Source of the DNA: Pseudoscleropodium purum
Lineage: Eukaryota > Streptophyta > Bryopsida > Hypnales > Brachytheciaceae
DNA: 64,000 nt
Assembly (NCBI GenBank): GCA_963969395.1
Contig: OZ017797.1
Location: forward strand, 23,250,001-23,314,000
Reading direction: 5' to 3'
Part shown: positions 35,163 through 49,700 of the stretch, in pieces
How positions within the stretch are numbered: position 1 is the stretch's first letter
How the letters are laid out: each line of letters begins with the position of its first letter
Made by a program: the position numbers and the translations under genes
Notes under the pieces: generated by a model
What the model was told of the DNA's origin: nothing
What the model saw: the letters and a program-made list of their open reading frames with translations, nothing else
Database searches by the model: none

Positions 35163-36039
35163 TGAAGATATAGACCATTCACTCCCACTTCTAGCAAAGT
35201 TGGTACTATGAATGAGCTTAAAGCATCCGTCAAGGGTTTAAGTGAGGGCTAATCAAATTCATTTCAATATCTCTCTTATCCATATTTATCAATGCATAAA
35301 CAATAGTTTTAGGTTGGATTTGAGAATAGACTCTATTTTCAACTAACATTTAATACTCAATTTTTAGGGAGTTCTTTTTATTCAAACTTGACCAAAATTT
35401 CCTACCAAACCTAAAATCCCATTACACCTAATTAATGCTCTTTAAAATTTAGGTAAAGATTCTTCACTATCTAAAATCATACTTAGTCAAAGCATGCTTT
35501 ATCTTATAATAAACCAATATGAATGCCTTATAATCTCTCCAAAAGCAAAATTGTAGTGATACACTTTTGATTTCAGATCTTCACTCATTTGATAAATAAG
35601 TTTGGTTCCAATATTCATTATAATTTACAATTTAGTGTATTAACCCTTTATACAAGCCTTTATATTCCAAAAGAAAGTAGACACTAAATGCATAATTTTG
35701 AATAATAGAAAATACTTTGAACTTTAGAACTTTGTTCAAACTAGATTGATGTTAGAAAATTAATATTGCACTATTTCTAATATTTTATATAAGAATTTTT
35801 GCATTCCAAATCATAGAAAGATCTTCAAATTTCACATTGTACAATATACTAAATTAATAGGGTTATTGCTAGTTCTAATGACTTGTTGATTTTGCACTAT
35901 TTTGGTTGTTTTCATGCCTTTTTTATTATTTTTTAGAATTTGAATTTTTTTCTTTAAATATTAAAAAAATATGGCCAATGTATACACCTTCAAAAAGATG
36001 ATACTTTTAGGAAGGAAAAGCATAGAAAAGTATAGGAAA

Positions 36040-36510
36040 ATAATTTACAAAAAAAAAATAAAAATGGCCCATTTGTAAGGACTTGATGATGAAGAGATTT
36101 CATTAAAAAAATGAGCTTGAAACCATTTTTAATGTTTAGAAGTACACTCACTAAGGAGCCCTATTTGCATGAATATAAAGGACATTTAAAATTCTATTTT
36201 AGATTCCCCTTGCTAGGAACATGATTGCCTAATATGGAAATGAACCAAAGAAATTTTAGTTCTAAATTATTAATTTGGGATACTTGATAGTACTCAAAAC
36301 CACAAAACCTAAAAATATGACAAACTAGAAAAATAGAATTTTAAATATAAAATGATTTTTTTATTTTTGATATGATTATAATATCTAGAGATTTCTATTT
36401 TGAATAAGAAATTCAAGTTCATCCAATTTAGGCTTTAAAAGTTAAAGCAATGGACAATTTCAAATATCACACTACATGTAACATAATGGAAGACTAGTAT
36501 TTCTTGCAAA
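36040..36510 (+). repeat. Dispersed AT-rich repeat, family B, copy 1
   Basis: Matches 58770-59240 in the same orientation: AGGACTTGATGATGA, GAGCCxTATTTGxATGAxTATA, TTxGGATACTxxATAGTACT, TTTAAATATAAAATGATTTTTT, AAATTTCAAGTTCAT, and the TTTCTTGCAA end. Non-coding on both strands. Confidence 0.7.
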
Positions 36511-38965
36511 TACCCAATAATATCCTAATATATCAAAATGTATGTTATTCTATGATAGTGTACAACTTCATATTGATAGTGTATATGAATGCAAGTTGCA
36601 CATTTTTTTGGAAGATCTTGAATTGATATTTAGCTTTTAGAATTGATCTTTTTGATCTTTTACAAAGTATATGAGTTAGTGCAAGAGGCATGTATAAGCC
36701 TTCACTCTAAACCATGTATGAATTTAATTTTCTAAATTTTAAATCAAAAAAAATTTAATCAAGAAAAAATTTGTATGTTAGTTTACAATGTGTCAATCAT
36801 TGGAAAGATTATTAAAAGTCTAATCTTGTGTCTAAGTTTGCATTGTCGGGAGAAGAAAATTGTGGTTTCTAGATGATAAGAAACATGAAAAATAATGTAC
36901 AAACTATCTAATTGTATATCCTTGCAATACAAAAAATCTATTGCAAAATGTACCATTGGATGTGCTTAAAATTTAATATGTATTAACACCACCAATTGCA
37001 TGTCTACTTTTTATAATTGAATCCTATGAATACATTTCCATGTCTTTGTAAAGAACAAAATTTTGTAATTAAGTACAAAAAATTGCATTGTTAAGAAAAA
37101 ACTATTTGAATCTAAAAGCATAGCTTTTAGGCAATCTCATATCCTTAGAATCTAGTTCAAGTCTTTCCATCAGGAGTTTGAAATTTATCATTCAAGAAGC
37201 TTCTAGATACCAAAATTTCATGATAAATAAACAATTCAAAAGTAGTTGTCATAGTCAATGAATGAAACACATGTGAATGGAGAAAAAGAACCAATAGTTA
37301 ATGAAATTTGCCAAACAACCAAAGAATTATGTCAACCAAGGTGTTGATTAGGAAGAAGACTCCTAGTTGAGAGCATGTATCATCATCAACTCTTTATAGC
37401 ATTTTTTTCTACTTTTGTACTATTCAATGATTCCATTCACCAAAATACCTTCATATTCTAATACCTACTAATATATTTATTGTAAATCATTCAAATGTGT
37501 TTTTAAATGGACAAAAAGCTTCATTCAAAGGCGCCTAGATAACATTATTCAACATAGTTGAAAGTTCAAATTTTGATAATATAATCCAAGAGTTATAATA
37601 TTCTCTCAATTCCAAATAATTGATTCACTAATTCAAAAGTTTTGACCTTAAAATGTCAAACTACTAAAATCAAAGTTGTTCTGCTAAAAATAAAGCTATA
37701 TAGTTGGCATCAAATGCAACGTTTAAACATCTAGTATATAGATCCTTGTCAATCTCTCTTAGAAGTATATTCTTATAATGTATCTAGAATATTCTTGAAT
37801 GTTCAAAAAAATTCTTAAAACGTTTTAAGATATTTGGAATTATTTGATGGGGATTGAAACTAGTGATGTAGATTTCAATAGAAGAAATAACATGAATGTA
37901 ATCTTGAATGGTCTAGAATGTCTATATGTTTTGATCTTTTTTTTCAATATTGTATATTTGTGATTGTAGGGCCTATATCTTATCTAGATTTTGTCATAGA
38001 TGTCACATTGTATAGACTATCTGTTCAAACCATCCAATTTGCCTACTTATCGGTAATGTACGATGCCTGCCTAATGTGACTACTTTAAAGTAGTTACATT
38101 ATTCATTTGGTATTTACAGCATTCAACTCTTATATAAGCATAATTTTAGCAGTTCTAAGTTCATCTTAATTTTTGAAATATATACTAACTTATCCAAGAA
38201 TCTATATGCACATATCACTTTGGAAAGAAAATACCACACACCAACTTCCAATACTCTAGAGAGCACAAGATTTTGAGAACCAAGATAAGGTAGCTGATTC
38301 ACCTGATTGACCCAGTAGAAAAGTAGGAACAATATTGATGTGGTACATACTTCCCAAATGGCTCTTGGAGATGATGCCCTACTATATTTCAATTTTGAGG
38401 TGGTGGAAGAAAGAAGTCCAAATTGCAAAGTAAATGTGAGGAACGAGGGCAAAGTTCTTACATAGGAGCATGTGCAAGATAACTCAATCTTCGATGAGTA
38501 CATACAAAAGCTTCTAGTCAAGACTAGAGACAATCTTAGCTGGTCACTCAGATAGGATGAAGTAGATATCCTAGTCAAATGACCTTCACCAAAACTGCCT
38601 TCTTTTTGTCTCATTTTCTAAATATTCTCACTTGTCCATGATCCATTATATTCAATGTCAATGATAGTCTAGGTCACTTCAACCAATTCAACAGCTCTTA
38701 TTAATTCTAAAATTTAGAAATTACCTCTTCTTCAAATTGAATATCTATTTTCTCTATTTGATTCTATCTCTTAGCTTTCCTAATCATTTTATTTCTTATG
38801 CTTCTTCATTCAATGTTGGTTTTGGCACAAGTAGAAAGAATTTGTTGAATTTGACCAAAATGTTACCACTCTAGCAATTCTACATATCACCATATATTGT
38901 AGGTGGATAATCATTGTAGGTACCTTCCTCAATTTGGACCTCTTTCAATAGTTGGTTGAGAGACC

Positions 38966-40834
38966 TGTAGACTGCGTTGATACCAACTTGGATTTATTCA
39001 ACTAATAGTTAAGTTCGTTCCAAGGGAGGTTATTAAATAGGATTGTTTCTAATTATGTCTAATTGGCCTAAACCAACACCAAGCATAGACTTCAGTTTCA
39101 ATTTCTATTTCAATTACTTTAATTACCTAAACTAATTTTTTAACATTTCTTTTAAATTTTTATTCTTTCTTAAATATATATATTCTTTTAATTCATGCTT
39201 ATCTCCCAAATTGGATCCAGCATTCTTTTTTTCTTGATCTCAGTCTTTTCCCATACGGCTTCTTCACTACAACGTCCTCTCCCTCCAACTTGGCTATCGG
39301 GCTGCGGCCTCCTTTCTCTAATTTGGACTGGCAATTATTGTTGTGCTTTCTCAACCAGCTTCGTTCTGTCAACTGACACCGTCACAACTGCTACTTCTCT
39401 TACCAAATTGGAGCTTTGCTTCTCAGTTTCACACCTCAATTTCGCGTAATTTCCGTATTGACAGAACTTGCATCCCTTCTTATCCGACTTGGGAATTTCT
39501 TTACTCTCCATTTTTAAAATACTTTCTTACTCAGTTCACTCACAGAACACTTCACACACGCATGCTAATCATGTAATTTCAGTTATCACACTTCCCGACT
39601 TGGCAACTCCACAGCAAATTGAACACACAGACCAACTCGGCAAACTACAACAACACACAAATCAACTTCCTATTGGATTTGTGATTAAAATTCACCATTT
39701 CACTCCTGAACTCCAATTCGGATTTACACACAGCATCACAAATCAGGCTTCTAACTTCCGACTTGGATTCATACATCAAATACAACAAACCAAATACTTC
39801 AAATAGGCCCAAATGAATCACATACACTGCACCAATACATTCCCGACATGGCACACAACATCTCCCATACATGCAGCACACCAATTTGACAATCAATTAC
39901 TCATATTGCTGAATTGGTGAAAATATCACCGTTCTTACAACTTGAACTTAACAGCCTTCAGATCTCAAATGTAAACTATCTCCGCTGCACTCTGAAAAAA
40001 ACTTCAAGTCCTTCCTTCTGAATTCCAACTTAGTTCTATTCTCATCTGCTCAGATGTTCACTTCAACCTTCTGTAAATTCACTCTCTCCAAATAGGAATT
40101 GCTATGACTTGCTAAACTTGCTGCCATCCTCAACCATAAATCAAGCATCCTTCACTTCATCGTGAGCTTCCCACTTGGACTCATCTTCCACACTCCACTG
40201 AACTCTTCCTGCACAACACACTCACCACACCACCAACCTCTCCGACTAGGACTGACTCAATATCATGACCATCTCAGTTCCCAAATTGGGACTCGCACAA
40301 ACAATCACACATTCACACAGAATCATCTACACACAAACAATCACAGAAACATACACAACCAACTTGGACTGGGACTCGCAGTGGACACTCTTCAACACTG
40401 GGTGCAAACCAAATCGGAATGACCCCCTAAATAGCACCGTCCAGTGGTTCCTCAACCAACTTGGCAGCACAACTACCTGCAAGTTCACTAACCGAATTGG
40501 CAACTACCCACAAACAAACCAACATCCATCTGGATGTAAACCACAAAACTCATCCCTGTCCAGACCTCCATCCAGTCATCTTGCACACCATGAAACTCCA
40601 ATTCGGTTAGTGACTTCAGCCACCTCACTCATCCAACTTAGCCAGATCAACAACTTCTTCAAAAAAAACTACTTGGAAATAAAACCATACCATTCAAACA
40701 CCCCTAAAAATGACCAAATTGGTCAACAAATAACACCAAAAACCCACACTAAACACAACAAACACCTCAAAACGACACATTCAAAATCGCAAAAATCTGA
40801 CCAACTAGGCCATCTACAAGACCTCACATTCAAT
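38966..40834 (-). mobile_element. Probable decayed retroelement (LTR-like block)
   Basis: Bounded by a perfect 12 bp direct repeat GGTTGAGAGACC at 38954-38965 and 40835-40846. Near the left edge, minus-strand TGGTATCAACGC (38976-38987) resembles the TGGTATCAGAGC primer-binding site of plant LTR elements, with the LTR-like block to its right. From about 39190 to 40840 the + strand is poor in G and rich in C and A. A phrase like CCAACTTGG, CGACTTGG or CCAAATTGG returns every few tens of bases. Open frames here (up to 191 codons at 40265-40840) are threonine/asparagine/glutamine-rich and look like composition effects. The type of element stays open. Confidence 0.4.
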
Positions 40835-40846
40835 GGTTGAGAGACC

Positions 40847-43766
40847 CTAAAAAAGTAATAAAGACTTCCAAAAATTGATTAAGAGAGAAAAATAGAATCT
40901 AAGATACTCTAAAGTAGCGATTGGGATACTCCAAAATATACCTCTAATACAGCAAAATGTTGATGAGAGACCAAACTATAGATGAGTTACTCCAAAATAG
41001 GGGACCAAGGTACTGCCAACTAGTAGGGAAACCAACTTACAATACCATAGTGCCACTTATCCTATGTATCACTATTCCTCTTTCTTCGAGTTAGAAATTG
41101 TCCTACATATTGATCCCTTGTAATATTCCTACCATATTCTAGCTTGAAAATCATCCATCCAAGCTTCAATGGTGCAAGTAAGTACTAAAGATAAAACAAT
41201 AGAAAAGATAAGTATTATGGAAGGAACTTTGAGCCCTAAACTAATGTAAATAGTGTTAGTACCACAACATTACTAGGATTAAAATACCAAAAGCTACTAG
41301 TACCATCATACTACTTTGTGTACCTCCAATTTCCCGAAATATTGCGGTTGGATCCTCCATAGACTTGTCTTTTTGTCAAGGTGGCACACAAGGTGCCATA
41401 TCAATTGTGACATCCCGTATGCAAGGACTAGAGAAAAAAAAATGGTTTTTGAGGGTTCTCCAAGCGGCCTTTTGGAGGGCCCATTTTTTTTCTGATGCTC
41501 TCTAGACACACATTTAACATAATAGACAAGGTTAGATGTTCAACACAATGACTAAATTTTTGTCCTATATGGCACTTAGAGTTGTATATTCATTGTCATC
41601 ACTACTACTAAATTTTTTTTGAAAAAGACAATACTCATTAAAATTTATACCAATTCATCCTTTTGATTGCAAATGTATGTTTTAAAAAAAGTGCCATGTC
41701 TATGTTTTTTACCTCGTTATACTTTATAACATCTTTGACACTTGATGGGATAGCACCTATGATAAGTAAATATAGAAATGTGCAAGACAAAGGAAACAAT
41801 TGAACCGTCCCACAATTAGCATAATTTCCTTGAATTCCAAAGAGACATTTTATTTTGAGATCACCTACATCATACTTTATTTTATATTTTACATTTGTGT
41901 ATTAATAATAATTAGTTAGTTAAATTAATGATAGGATCAATTTATGATTCAAATGATAATAAAATAATAATAATTTGTGCAACTATATACTTTGGAGAAA
42001 AAATCTAATGGATTTACAAGTTAAAATTTATATCTCTTAAAACTACAACAACATGAAAGGCTACTTTAATTCCACTAGGACACTAAATTCACCTCTAGGT
42101 AAAAAAGATATGAAAACTTTAACTTGCTTAATAGGTGAGACTCTAAAAATGGTTTTTGAAGCTTGAAGTTGTTTTGTTTGATACATTTAATTTTTCATAC
42201 TATATATGGCTTTATTATTTCAAAATCAAGTGTCATATTGAATGTATGTCTAATATTTTGGACAATTTTTTTTATTTGAATCAAATATCCTCAAGAGTTT
42301 ATTGATCATTCTTAAATATTTAGAAATGTTTTTTAAATCTTTCAAAAATATAATTGTGTGACATACAAAAAGTCTATATAACATTTTAGGCATTGTAGAC
42401 ATAGTTATATTGAATTGTTTTTTAGGACAATGTTTCTTAAGACTTAAAGAATTACATGAGCATTTGAATTGTAAAGGTGATAAATGAACACACATTCTCA
42501 TAGTGTAATATCATAATTTATAAATAACACTAACATTTAAACCATTGTTCAATCGATGTTTGTCTATAGATAACATTTCAGAGTAAAATTTTTTTAAGGA
42601 TTTTAATGGATAATGAAATGGATTTCTATTTATAGGTGTCTTACATAAAATAATAGAATTTTTTTTAATAAATTCACAACTTCACAAGTTCAAACTAATA
42701 AATCAAAAATCAAAAATATAATTAAAAAACATATAGACCACAAAATTATAAATTTTATATATTCACAACTTTCAATAATTGAGATTTTGAAATTTAAGTG
42801 TTTCAAAATTCCAAAAATCTAAAATTATTTCATTTAAAATTATTAATATTTACATATTTTTAACAATGTACCAAAAAGAGGTTAACCATCTTGGGTTTTC
42901 CAATTAACCACACCCTTTCAATTTAGAGAAAAAAGTCTAGGGCCATTGATTTTTGTTTTAGAAAAAATCTGCTCCAACCAATGTCATTGATCTTCACAAA
43001 AAGACTTGGAATACAATATGGGATACCCGATACAAGTACAGACTAAAGATAATGTATCGGCATTGATATATAGTAAAGATACTATAATAGTATGGATATG
43101 GATATAGATATAGACTAGGAATATTATATTTGTATAAATATACACTACAAATATGAACTTGAGATATGGATACAGCATTCGTAATATATCCCATATTGAA
43201 TGCCACATGAAATGCCACATCAAAATTTAAAATAGGTTTGGAATGGACGGGGTGATCAAATGTATTGAATTCAATTTAAATTAATTTTTTTGAAGGGGTG
43301 GGGTGGGGAGTAAATTGAATTAAAATAAACTTTGAGCACATTATGATTTGCAAGGGATTTGCACTTAAAGCCATTTTATTTAGATTATTTTTTATTATAA
43401 AATAATTTGAAATAATCATTATTACTCAAGCCATTATGTAACATAATTTTTTTGATATGTTGGATTTAAAGATTTTAATTTTAGGTCAAACCGTAATGCA
43501 TATATTTGTACAATATTAAATTATTATTATTTTTCAGTAAATTTTCATGTCATTTTATTTGGATAAAAATCCTTATAACATATGCTTAAATACATTTTTC
43601 TTATGTTTAGGAATTATAGAATGTCAAACTTAAATCATTTCTATAAAGATTAATATTCTAAACTTGAATTAAAAATACACTTTATCATTGTCTATCCAAA
43701 AAATTATTTTATTGATGAATCATGAATAGTGTTAATATATACATTGTAGAATAATTTATCTTTACA
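40847..43766. other. AT-rich spacer with two inverted repeats
   Basis: No supported gene. A hairpin lies at about 41427-41514 (arms CTAGAGA, AAAAAAAATGG and CTCCAA with their complements). A second inverted repeat, with CAATATGGGATA at 43016 and its complement at about 43189, bounds a ~190 bp stretch rich in GATAC/GATAT phrases. The minus-strand frames in that stretch are shadows of the simple sequence. Confidence 0.45.
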
Positions 43767-46700
43767 ATGAGTTTCAAACGAATTACAAGACCTTCAACAT
43801 TAGGAGCAAGTCACAATATTCTTGAAGATATTGATTGTCCACCAGAGACATCAAATAGTACAAAATTTTCAATATATGAATTAAAAAATGTAAAAAAAGA
43901 CATTCTAACAATATTTGATGCAGCACAATATGGTGATCCTCGTGCAATTATGCGCTTTTCTAAAGTCAAACACTTCGATGTTGATGCTAAAGTGAATGAA
44001 AAATTCTTGCATATGAGATAAATATTCTAAAAGACTATATTTAATGATGATGTAATTTATATTTCAAAATGATGTAGTGTCACAAAATAATTTACAAAAA
44101 TGAAACATTGAAGTTAAATTTACTATAAATCAAAATTAAACCTAAACAACCAAATTTTCAAATAAGTTTCATACAAAGTATAATTTTATTTTTAATTTAT
44201 TAAGTAAGCATTTATACTCATTTTCATATAGTGCTTGATTTTAAAATAGGATCGAGCTGGAAGAACAGCATTAATATGGGCATGTGATTGTGGACATCTA
44301 TCATGTGTTGAAACCCTCATTCGATTAAGTGCAAATATCAACGTAAAAGATACCCACGCAGGAAGGTAATATTAAAATAGGAGTAGATTTCACAAAATAT
44401 TGCAAAGTAAAGAAAGAGTCAAAACATTATTATACTTATAACTAATAGAGTAAGAAAATTATGGTATTTTTTCAAATTTTATATGAACTTTGTTTTATTT
44501 TTTTGAATAATAATCATAAATTTATCTTGCATTGAAGTATAAGAAGCTTAAAAGATATTTGATATTTTGTAGCTCTAGGAGAAGGTTAGTGAATTTTTTT
44601 TAAATAGATACCAATAACCTAGTAAAGTTGGTTTTTGAAAAAACAAAAAATTTGTAAAATAAAATAGAATCTTGTGAAAAAAATTATATTTTTAGTATTT
44701 GCTTAACCTTGTTTTTTGGCAATTAATTATTATTTTAGTAGAAAATGTGCAAACCTTGACCTTCACTTATGATTTATTTTAGAAGATGCACCCTTAATTT
44801 AAAATGCAAATCATAAGAACTCATGGCATCTCCTTAAGTCCTTGATATACATTTGATTGGGCAAAACCAACCCTTATAAGTCCTTTACATTTGAAGGAAA
44901 AACATGTCCATAAAATGCCTTGCTCTAAATACAATGCAATGATTCAAATTAAATTTTTAACTTTTTGCAAATTCAATTACAAGATCTTTTCACCCTAGAA
45001 GACTTTGATGTCCAAATTTTGGATGACTAACAAATTGAAATTCAATTTTCTTTTTCATTACTATTTGGATGAAAGTCATTTAATTTGTAAAGATACTTTA
45101 TCAAGTTATTGTCCTACATAATGGTTAGATTTGGTGTTACTGGAGTTCATATTTTCTAAAATTACAAATGTGGTAGTGTGTCAAGCCAAAAAATGCATTG
45201 ATTTTAGTTCAAAATTGAATTTGCAAAAATGAGGTCATAGATTTAAAAAACTCAAAAATTTCAAAAAATCACCATATCAAAAGAATGTCATTTCAAATCC
45301 ATTCCAATAAGTTTTACTCAAAAAAATGATGATATTTTTTTATTAATTCAATTTAGAAGGAATTTCAAAATTTTCTTTTCAAAATTAAAAAAAATATATT
45401 AGTGATAGCACTAGTGAATCTAACTGCATAGATGTAATCTAAAATTCAAAATCTACAACTTTTAATTGTATATTAATTCCAAAATATTCTTCCAAATAGC
45501 ATTCTATAACAATTCTTCTCAAATCGTCAATTTTGGAATTTTTTGGACTTTTAGGTGTTTACTAACTTAAAGAAGCTAGTATATCCTCATAAAAATATGA
45601 AGTAAAAATATTCATCCAATTGCAAGATTCTAATGCTTAAACTTCAATAATCAAATTCTAAGTCTTTTCCAAAGGGAAACTTGTAACTTTTTATATTTTT
45701 ATAAAAAAACGCATGAACTCTATAAGTTGATAATATGATGGAAAATCCAGTTCAAAATATGTAGAAAAAATTTAACAAAACAAAACTTGATTTGTGTTCT
45801 TGAAAATTTATTAAGCATACAAATGTCTAAGTTATAAGGACAAACTAAATTGCTATTGACATTAAGTATGGAATTAAATTATGTTAATTCCAATAGTAAA
45901 AATGGTTTTAGGAAGACACATAAACCATGTGAGGCTTTGGTTTTAAAAAAATTGTAAACATTGAATTTAAAATAAATCTTTGATGTTATTTTTCCCTAAT
46001 TATTAACAAAACCAAAACCTTCATATATATTATGTCATTCATAATTATAGAGTGAATCACATCTTCACAAGTTTTTGTGTGTATATATAATTCAAGAATA
46101 TTTCAAAAAATTTAAAATACACTAATTATAAATTTTGAAGATTTAAAAAGCCTTTATGAACTTTCCAATAAAATATCTATTGGATTCTCATGAAATAAAG
46201 CTTCCTACCTTAGCTTCCTACAGAGATCATATTCTATGGAAGCCATATTAAAATGCTCCATAAAAAGTTAGAAAGATGTAGTTACTAAACCATATTTAAA
46301 ATCAACTAAAGATCAATACAAACTTCAAATGTCATTAGGGTTTAATTCACATTTTCTATTTCATTACCTATATTGCGTGTGTGTAGGGGGTGTTAGTAAT
46401 AGAATGAAAATAAAATTAGTATATGCAAATAAATTATCTCTTAAAGCCATGGTCATTTAACTCTTAAAGTCACATTGTCTCCTAAGGGGATAAAATGGAC
46501 TTTGGGTAAGGCTCCTAAAATCTACATAAAAACATTGCAATTTTCTGAAGCTTTTGGAGAAGATAGAAAAACACATTAGATTTTTAGAATTATGATTTTA
46601 TTTCAATCATAGCTTATGAGCAAAAATTATGGCTCAAAAGCCAAAGTTTTAGTTTGACAAGCAAAAAAACCCACAAAAACTTAAAATAATTTTTTTTTCA

Positions 46701-49700
46701 AAAATTGTATTTTTATCTACATAAGAAGCTTTGATTCATTCCATTTGGATTTATTATTTGAAAGTCAAGGACAAACTTGTTTTTCACGCAATTTAAGCAT
46801 CTTTTTGAAAAAATAATTTGTAGGATTCATTTTTGGACTCAATTTTCACAAGATTTCAAAATAATTTTTTTCAAAGTTAGGATCTCTTGCTAGAACAATT
46901 TTACTATTGAGATTAGTGTGTTTGAATTCCATCTTAGAGATATTAATGCTTTTGTATTCCTTTCAATCTTGAACCTACTTCTATGTAATAATTTTTAATG
47001 AGTGAAAATTTATCATGTTTTTATTTTATTTTTAAAATTTTAGATTTTCAATTCAATTATTCAATCTACAAAAGTAGAAATTCAAAATAAATAGTACAAA
47101 AAATTTAAGATTTAAAAGATTCAAAATCAAAATATGTAGTGAAGCAAGGCATGGTTGCTATTATGTGAACCAAGAATCATAAGCACATGAACATAGAAAT
47201 TTGTATACTCATGTTATAGGTGTCTATATTATAGAAACCTTCATAGGTTACCTACACTATAGACACCTATATTATAGGTGTTTATGTTGTAAGCACCTTC
47301 AATAGTTGTAGGATACCTACTTATACATGTACTCAAGACTCATATACTTGCATTTCTATGCTCACATGCTAGCATCATTGTCAAGCAAGGTGCAAAAAAA
47401 TTTGTTATTCACTTTAAATGCAAATATCTTACAATCTATAGGATCAATTTTAAAAATTTCTTCTACACATTCTTACACTAGTTAAGTACAAGTCTACAAG
47501 ATCCTACAATTAGATATGTTAACTAATTAAATTTTAAAAATTATTCTTTGCAATAGAAATGGTAGTTTTGGTTGGTTTTGGATGGAAAAATGCCGTAGGG
47601 CTTTAGAGGTTTAGCCCTTCAAGCTCTTTTATGTAATATAATTAATCTAATTTATGAAAAACTTCATATATATTCCTATTCATTTATGAATTGCAAGAAT
47701 GTTTATAGGCCAATTAATTTTGGTACAATCATATTCCATGGGTTTGCAAGCTATAGTATATTATTTTATTATTGTCACAATGCCACATCTATTGCATTGA
47801 TGCAATAAAAATAAAAAATTTAGATAATGAACTATAGGATCTTATAATAAACTTGTATAAAAACATGTGATAAAATTTCACTAAAGGTTGACCTCATAGA
47901 TTGAAAGATATTAACATTTGAAAGTGAAGAAAATTATTTTGGTCAACATTGCCATAGTAGGTTATAGGATTGACTTTGAATTCCTTAACTTCAAATTTTT
48001 GCACTATACACTTTGTTTTAAGAAAATTAATATTGAAAAACTAATTAAAAATATCTCATAAAAAAATGAATAGAAAAAAAATTTGATTTCTATCTTTTAA
48101 AAAGTTGTAGAGTAGAAGTAGGTTAGAGATGAAATTAAAATATGCAAATCCCAACAGTGAATTTGTTTTACAAAGCAAATTAACGTCAATGAGCCATTTT
48201 TTTCTAAAATATTGTGAAATTTGAGTTCAAAGACAAAGACAATACGTTATACTTTCACAAAGATACTCTAATAATTGCAAAAGAAAATGTTCTATAACTT
48301 TCTTGTCACATATCCAAATGAAATAAGTCAAAGATTTTCAAATAGTAAAAATACATTCTACAAGGAAAAAATTAAGGAAATTATATATAAATTTTATGAT
48401 TTTTATATTGCTTGGGATTGACTGTTTACCATATTTGATGATATAATTTCTTACATTGAATTCTTTTTGAAAATCACACCAAAAATTGAGATCATACAAG
48501 CCTACCTAAATTTCAATTAGCTCCTCAAGATTCAAGAGGATTTTAAGACTTAAGGGATTAACATATATTTCTTTTCAATTCCAAGGCTTTTATTTTCTAT
48601 GGTCATAAGATTTTAAGATTTTATTAAATTTTAGATTTAACTTTGAAGTTAACCTCTAAATGCCTAAACGACATTTTTTTGGCAACATAGAAATTTTGGA
48701 CAGCTCACAAAAAATGAAATTTTTATTTGTTTTTCTTTGAAATTTTCGCACAATATGTGCCCAAAGAGTAGCTTTAAATCCCAAAAATTTCATAACATTT
48801 GACTACATGGTTAAAAAATTATTGTATGATATGTAATTTTCAATGCTCAGTGGGCAACCAAAAAATTTCTTAAATAAACACTTTTCTTTAAAATTAAAAT
48901 TTGAAATTAATTTTATAGATCTATATATACATGGAAAGCTTTGAATCATTCTAATTTTGATTAATGAGATGAAAGTTACGAAGAATTTTAGTTTACGAGC
49001 AATTATAGATTTTCTATTCTAAAATAAACTTTGAAGTTCTTTACTTAACTCAATTTTTAATATTTTTTGAAAAAATAAAATCCTAGGGTGTAAATTGTTT
49101 GGTATAACATTACAACAATTGGAATTGGCATTTTTCAATTCCATAACTAAATTCCTAACAATTTAGTATTTTGATTCGTTCTTTCTACTAACTATTTATT
49201 TCCTATATATTATACAATTCCAAATGATCTAAAACATTTCAAGCATTGAGACAACTTGTATTGAAGAATGAATTTAAAGAATCACCACAATTTTGGACAT
49301 TTTTCCATGCTAATGTGAGCTTGTGAAGTGTAGCTGCACGGTTTTGTGCAAGGCCAAAAAAAATATTTTTGTCAATTCAAACACTAATATCTTGCAATCT
49401 ACTTGGTGGAAATTTTTGAAATTTTTCCATATCTTTTTAATCTGGCGTACTACAAGATTCTATGGTTGTATGAGTTGAAATTGTTTTTTTTCTAAAATTT
49501 GGCACTTGCACTAGAAATGGTAGTTTTTGAGCGGTTTTGGTGAAAAAATAGTCCCAAATATTTAGGGGTTAAAAAATTTTGAAATCATATTGAAGTTTTT
49601 GATGAATGTCTTAAATCAGCTATGCTAAAAAGGCAAGTAGAAAAAGGTGTACATACATACACACACACACATTTGTGTGTGTATATATAAATTAATATAT

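Larger units (their letters stand above)
34838..38953. other. AT-rich spacer
   Basis: Holds an imperfect inverted repeat at about 34968-35162, a family B repeat copy at about 36040-36510, and a 28 bp palindrome around ACTACTTTAAAGTAGT near 38083. A minus-strand frame of 163 codons at 38123-38614 has no recognisable domain; it lies on the internal side of the retroelement-like block that follows and could be a decayed part of it. Confidence 0.45.

Noticed and set aside
38123..38614. Minus-strand frame of 163 codons
   Set aside because: No recognisable domain, biased composition and no gene context; it may be a decayed internal part of the retroelement-like block, but cannot be supported as a gene.
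40265..40840. Plus-strand frame of 191 codons rich in Thr, Asn, Gln and His
   Set aside because: Lies in a G-poor C/A-rich block where stops are rare by composition; overlapping frames are also open and no domain is visible.
49650..49690. CA/TG-rich palindromic microsatellite in the ankyrin intron
   Set aside because: Simple sequence; complementarity follows from adjacent (CA)n and (TG)n runs.
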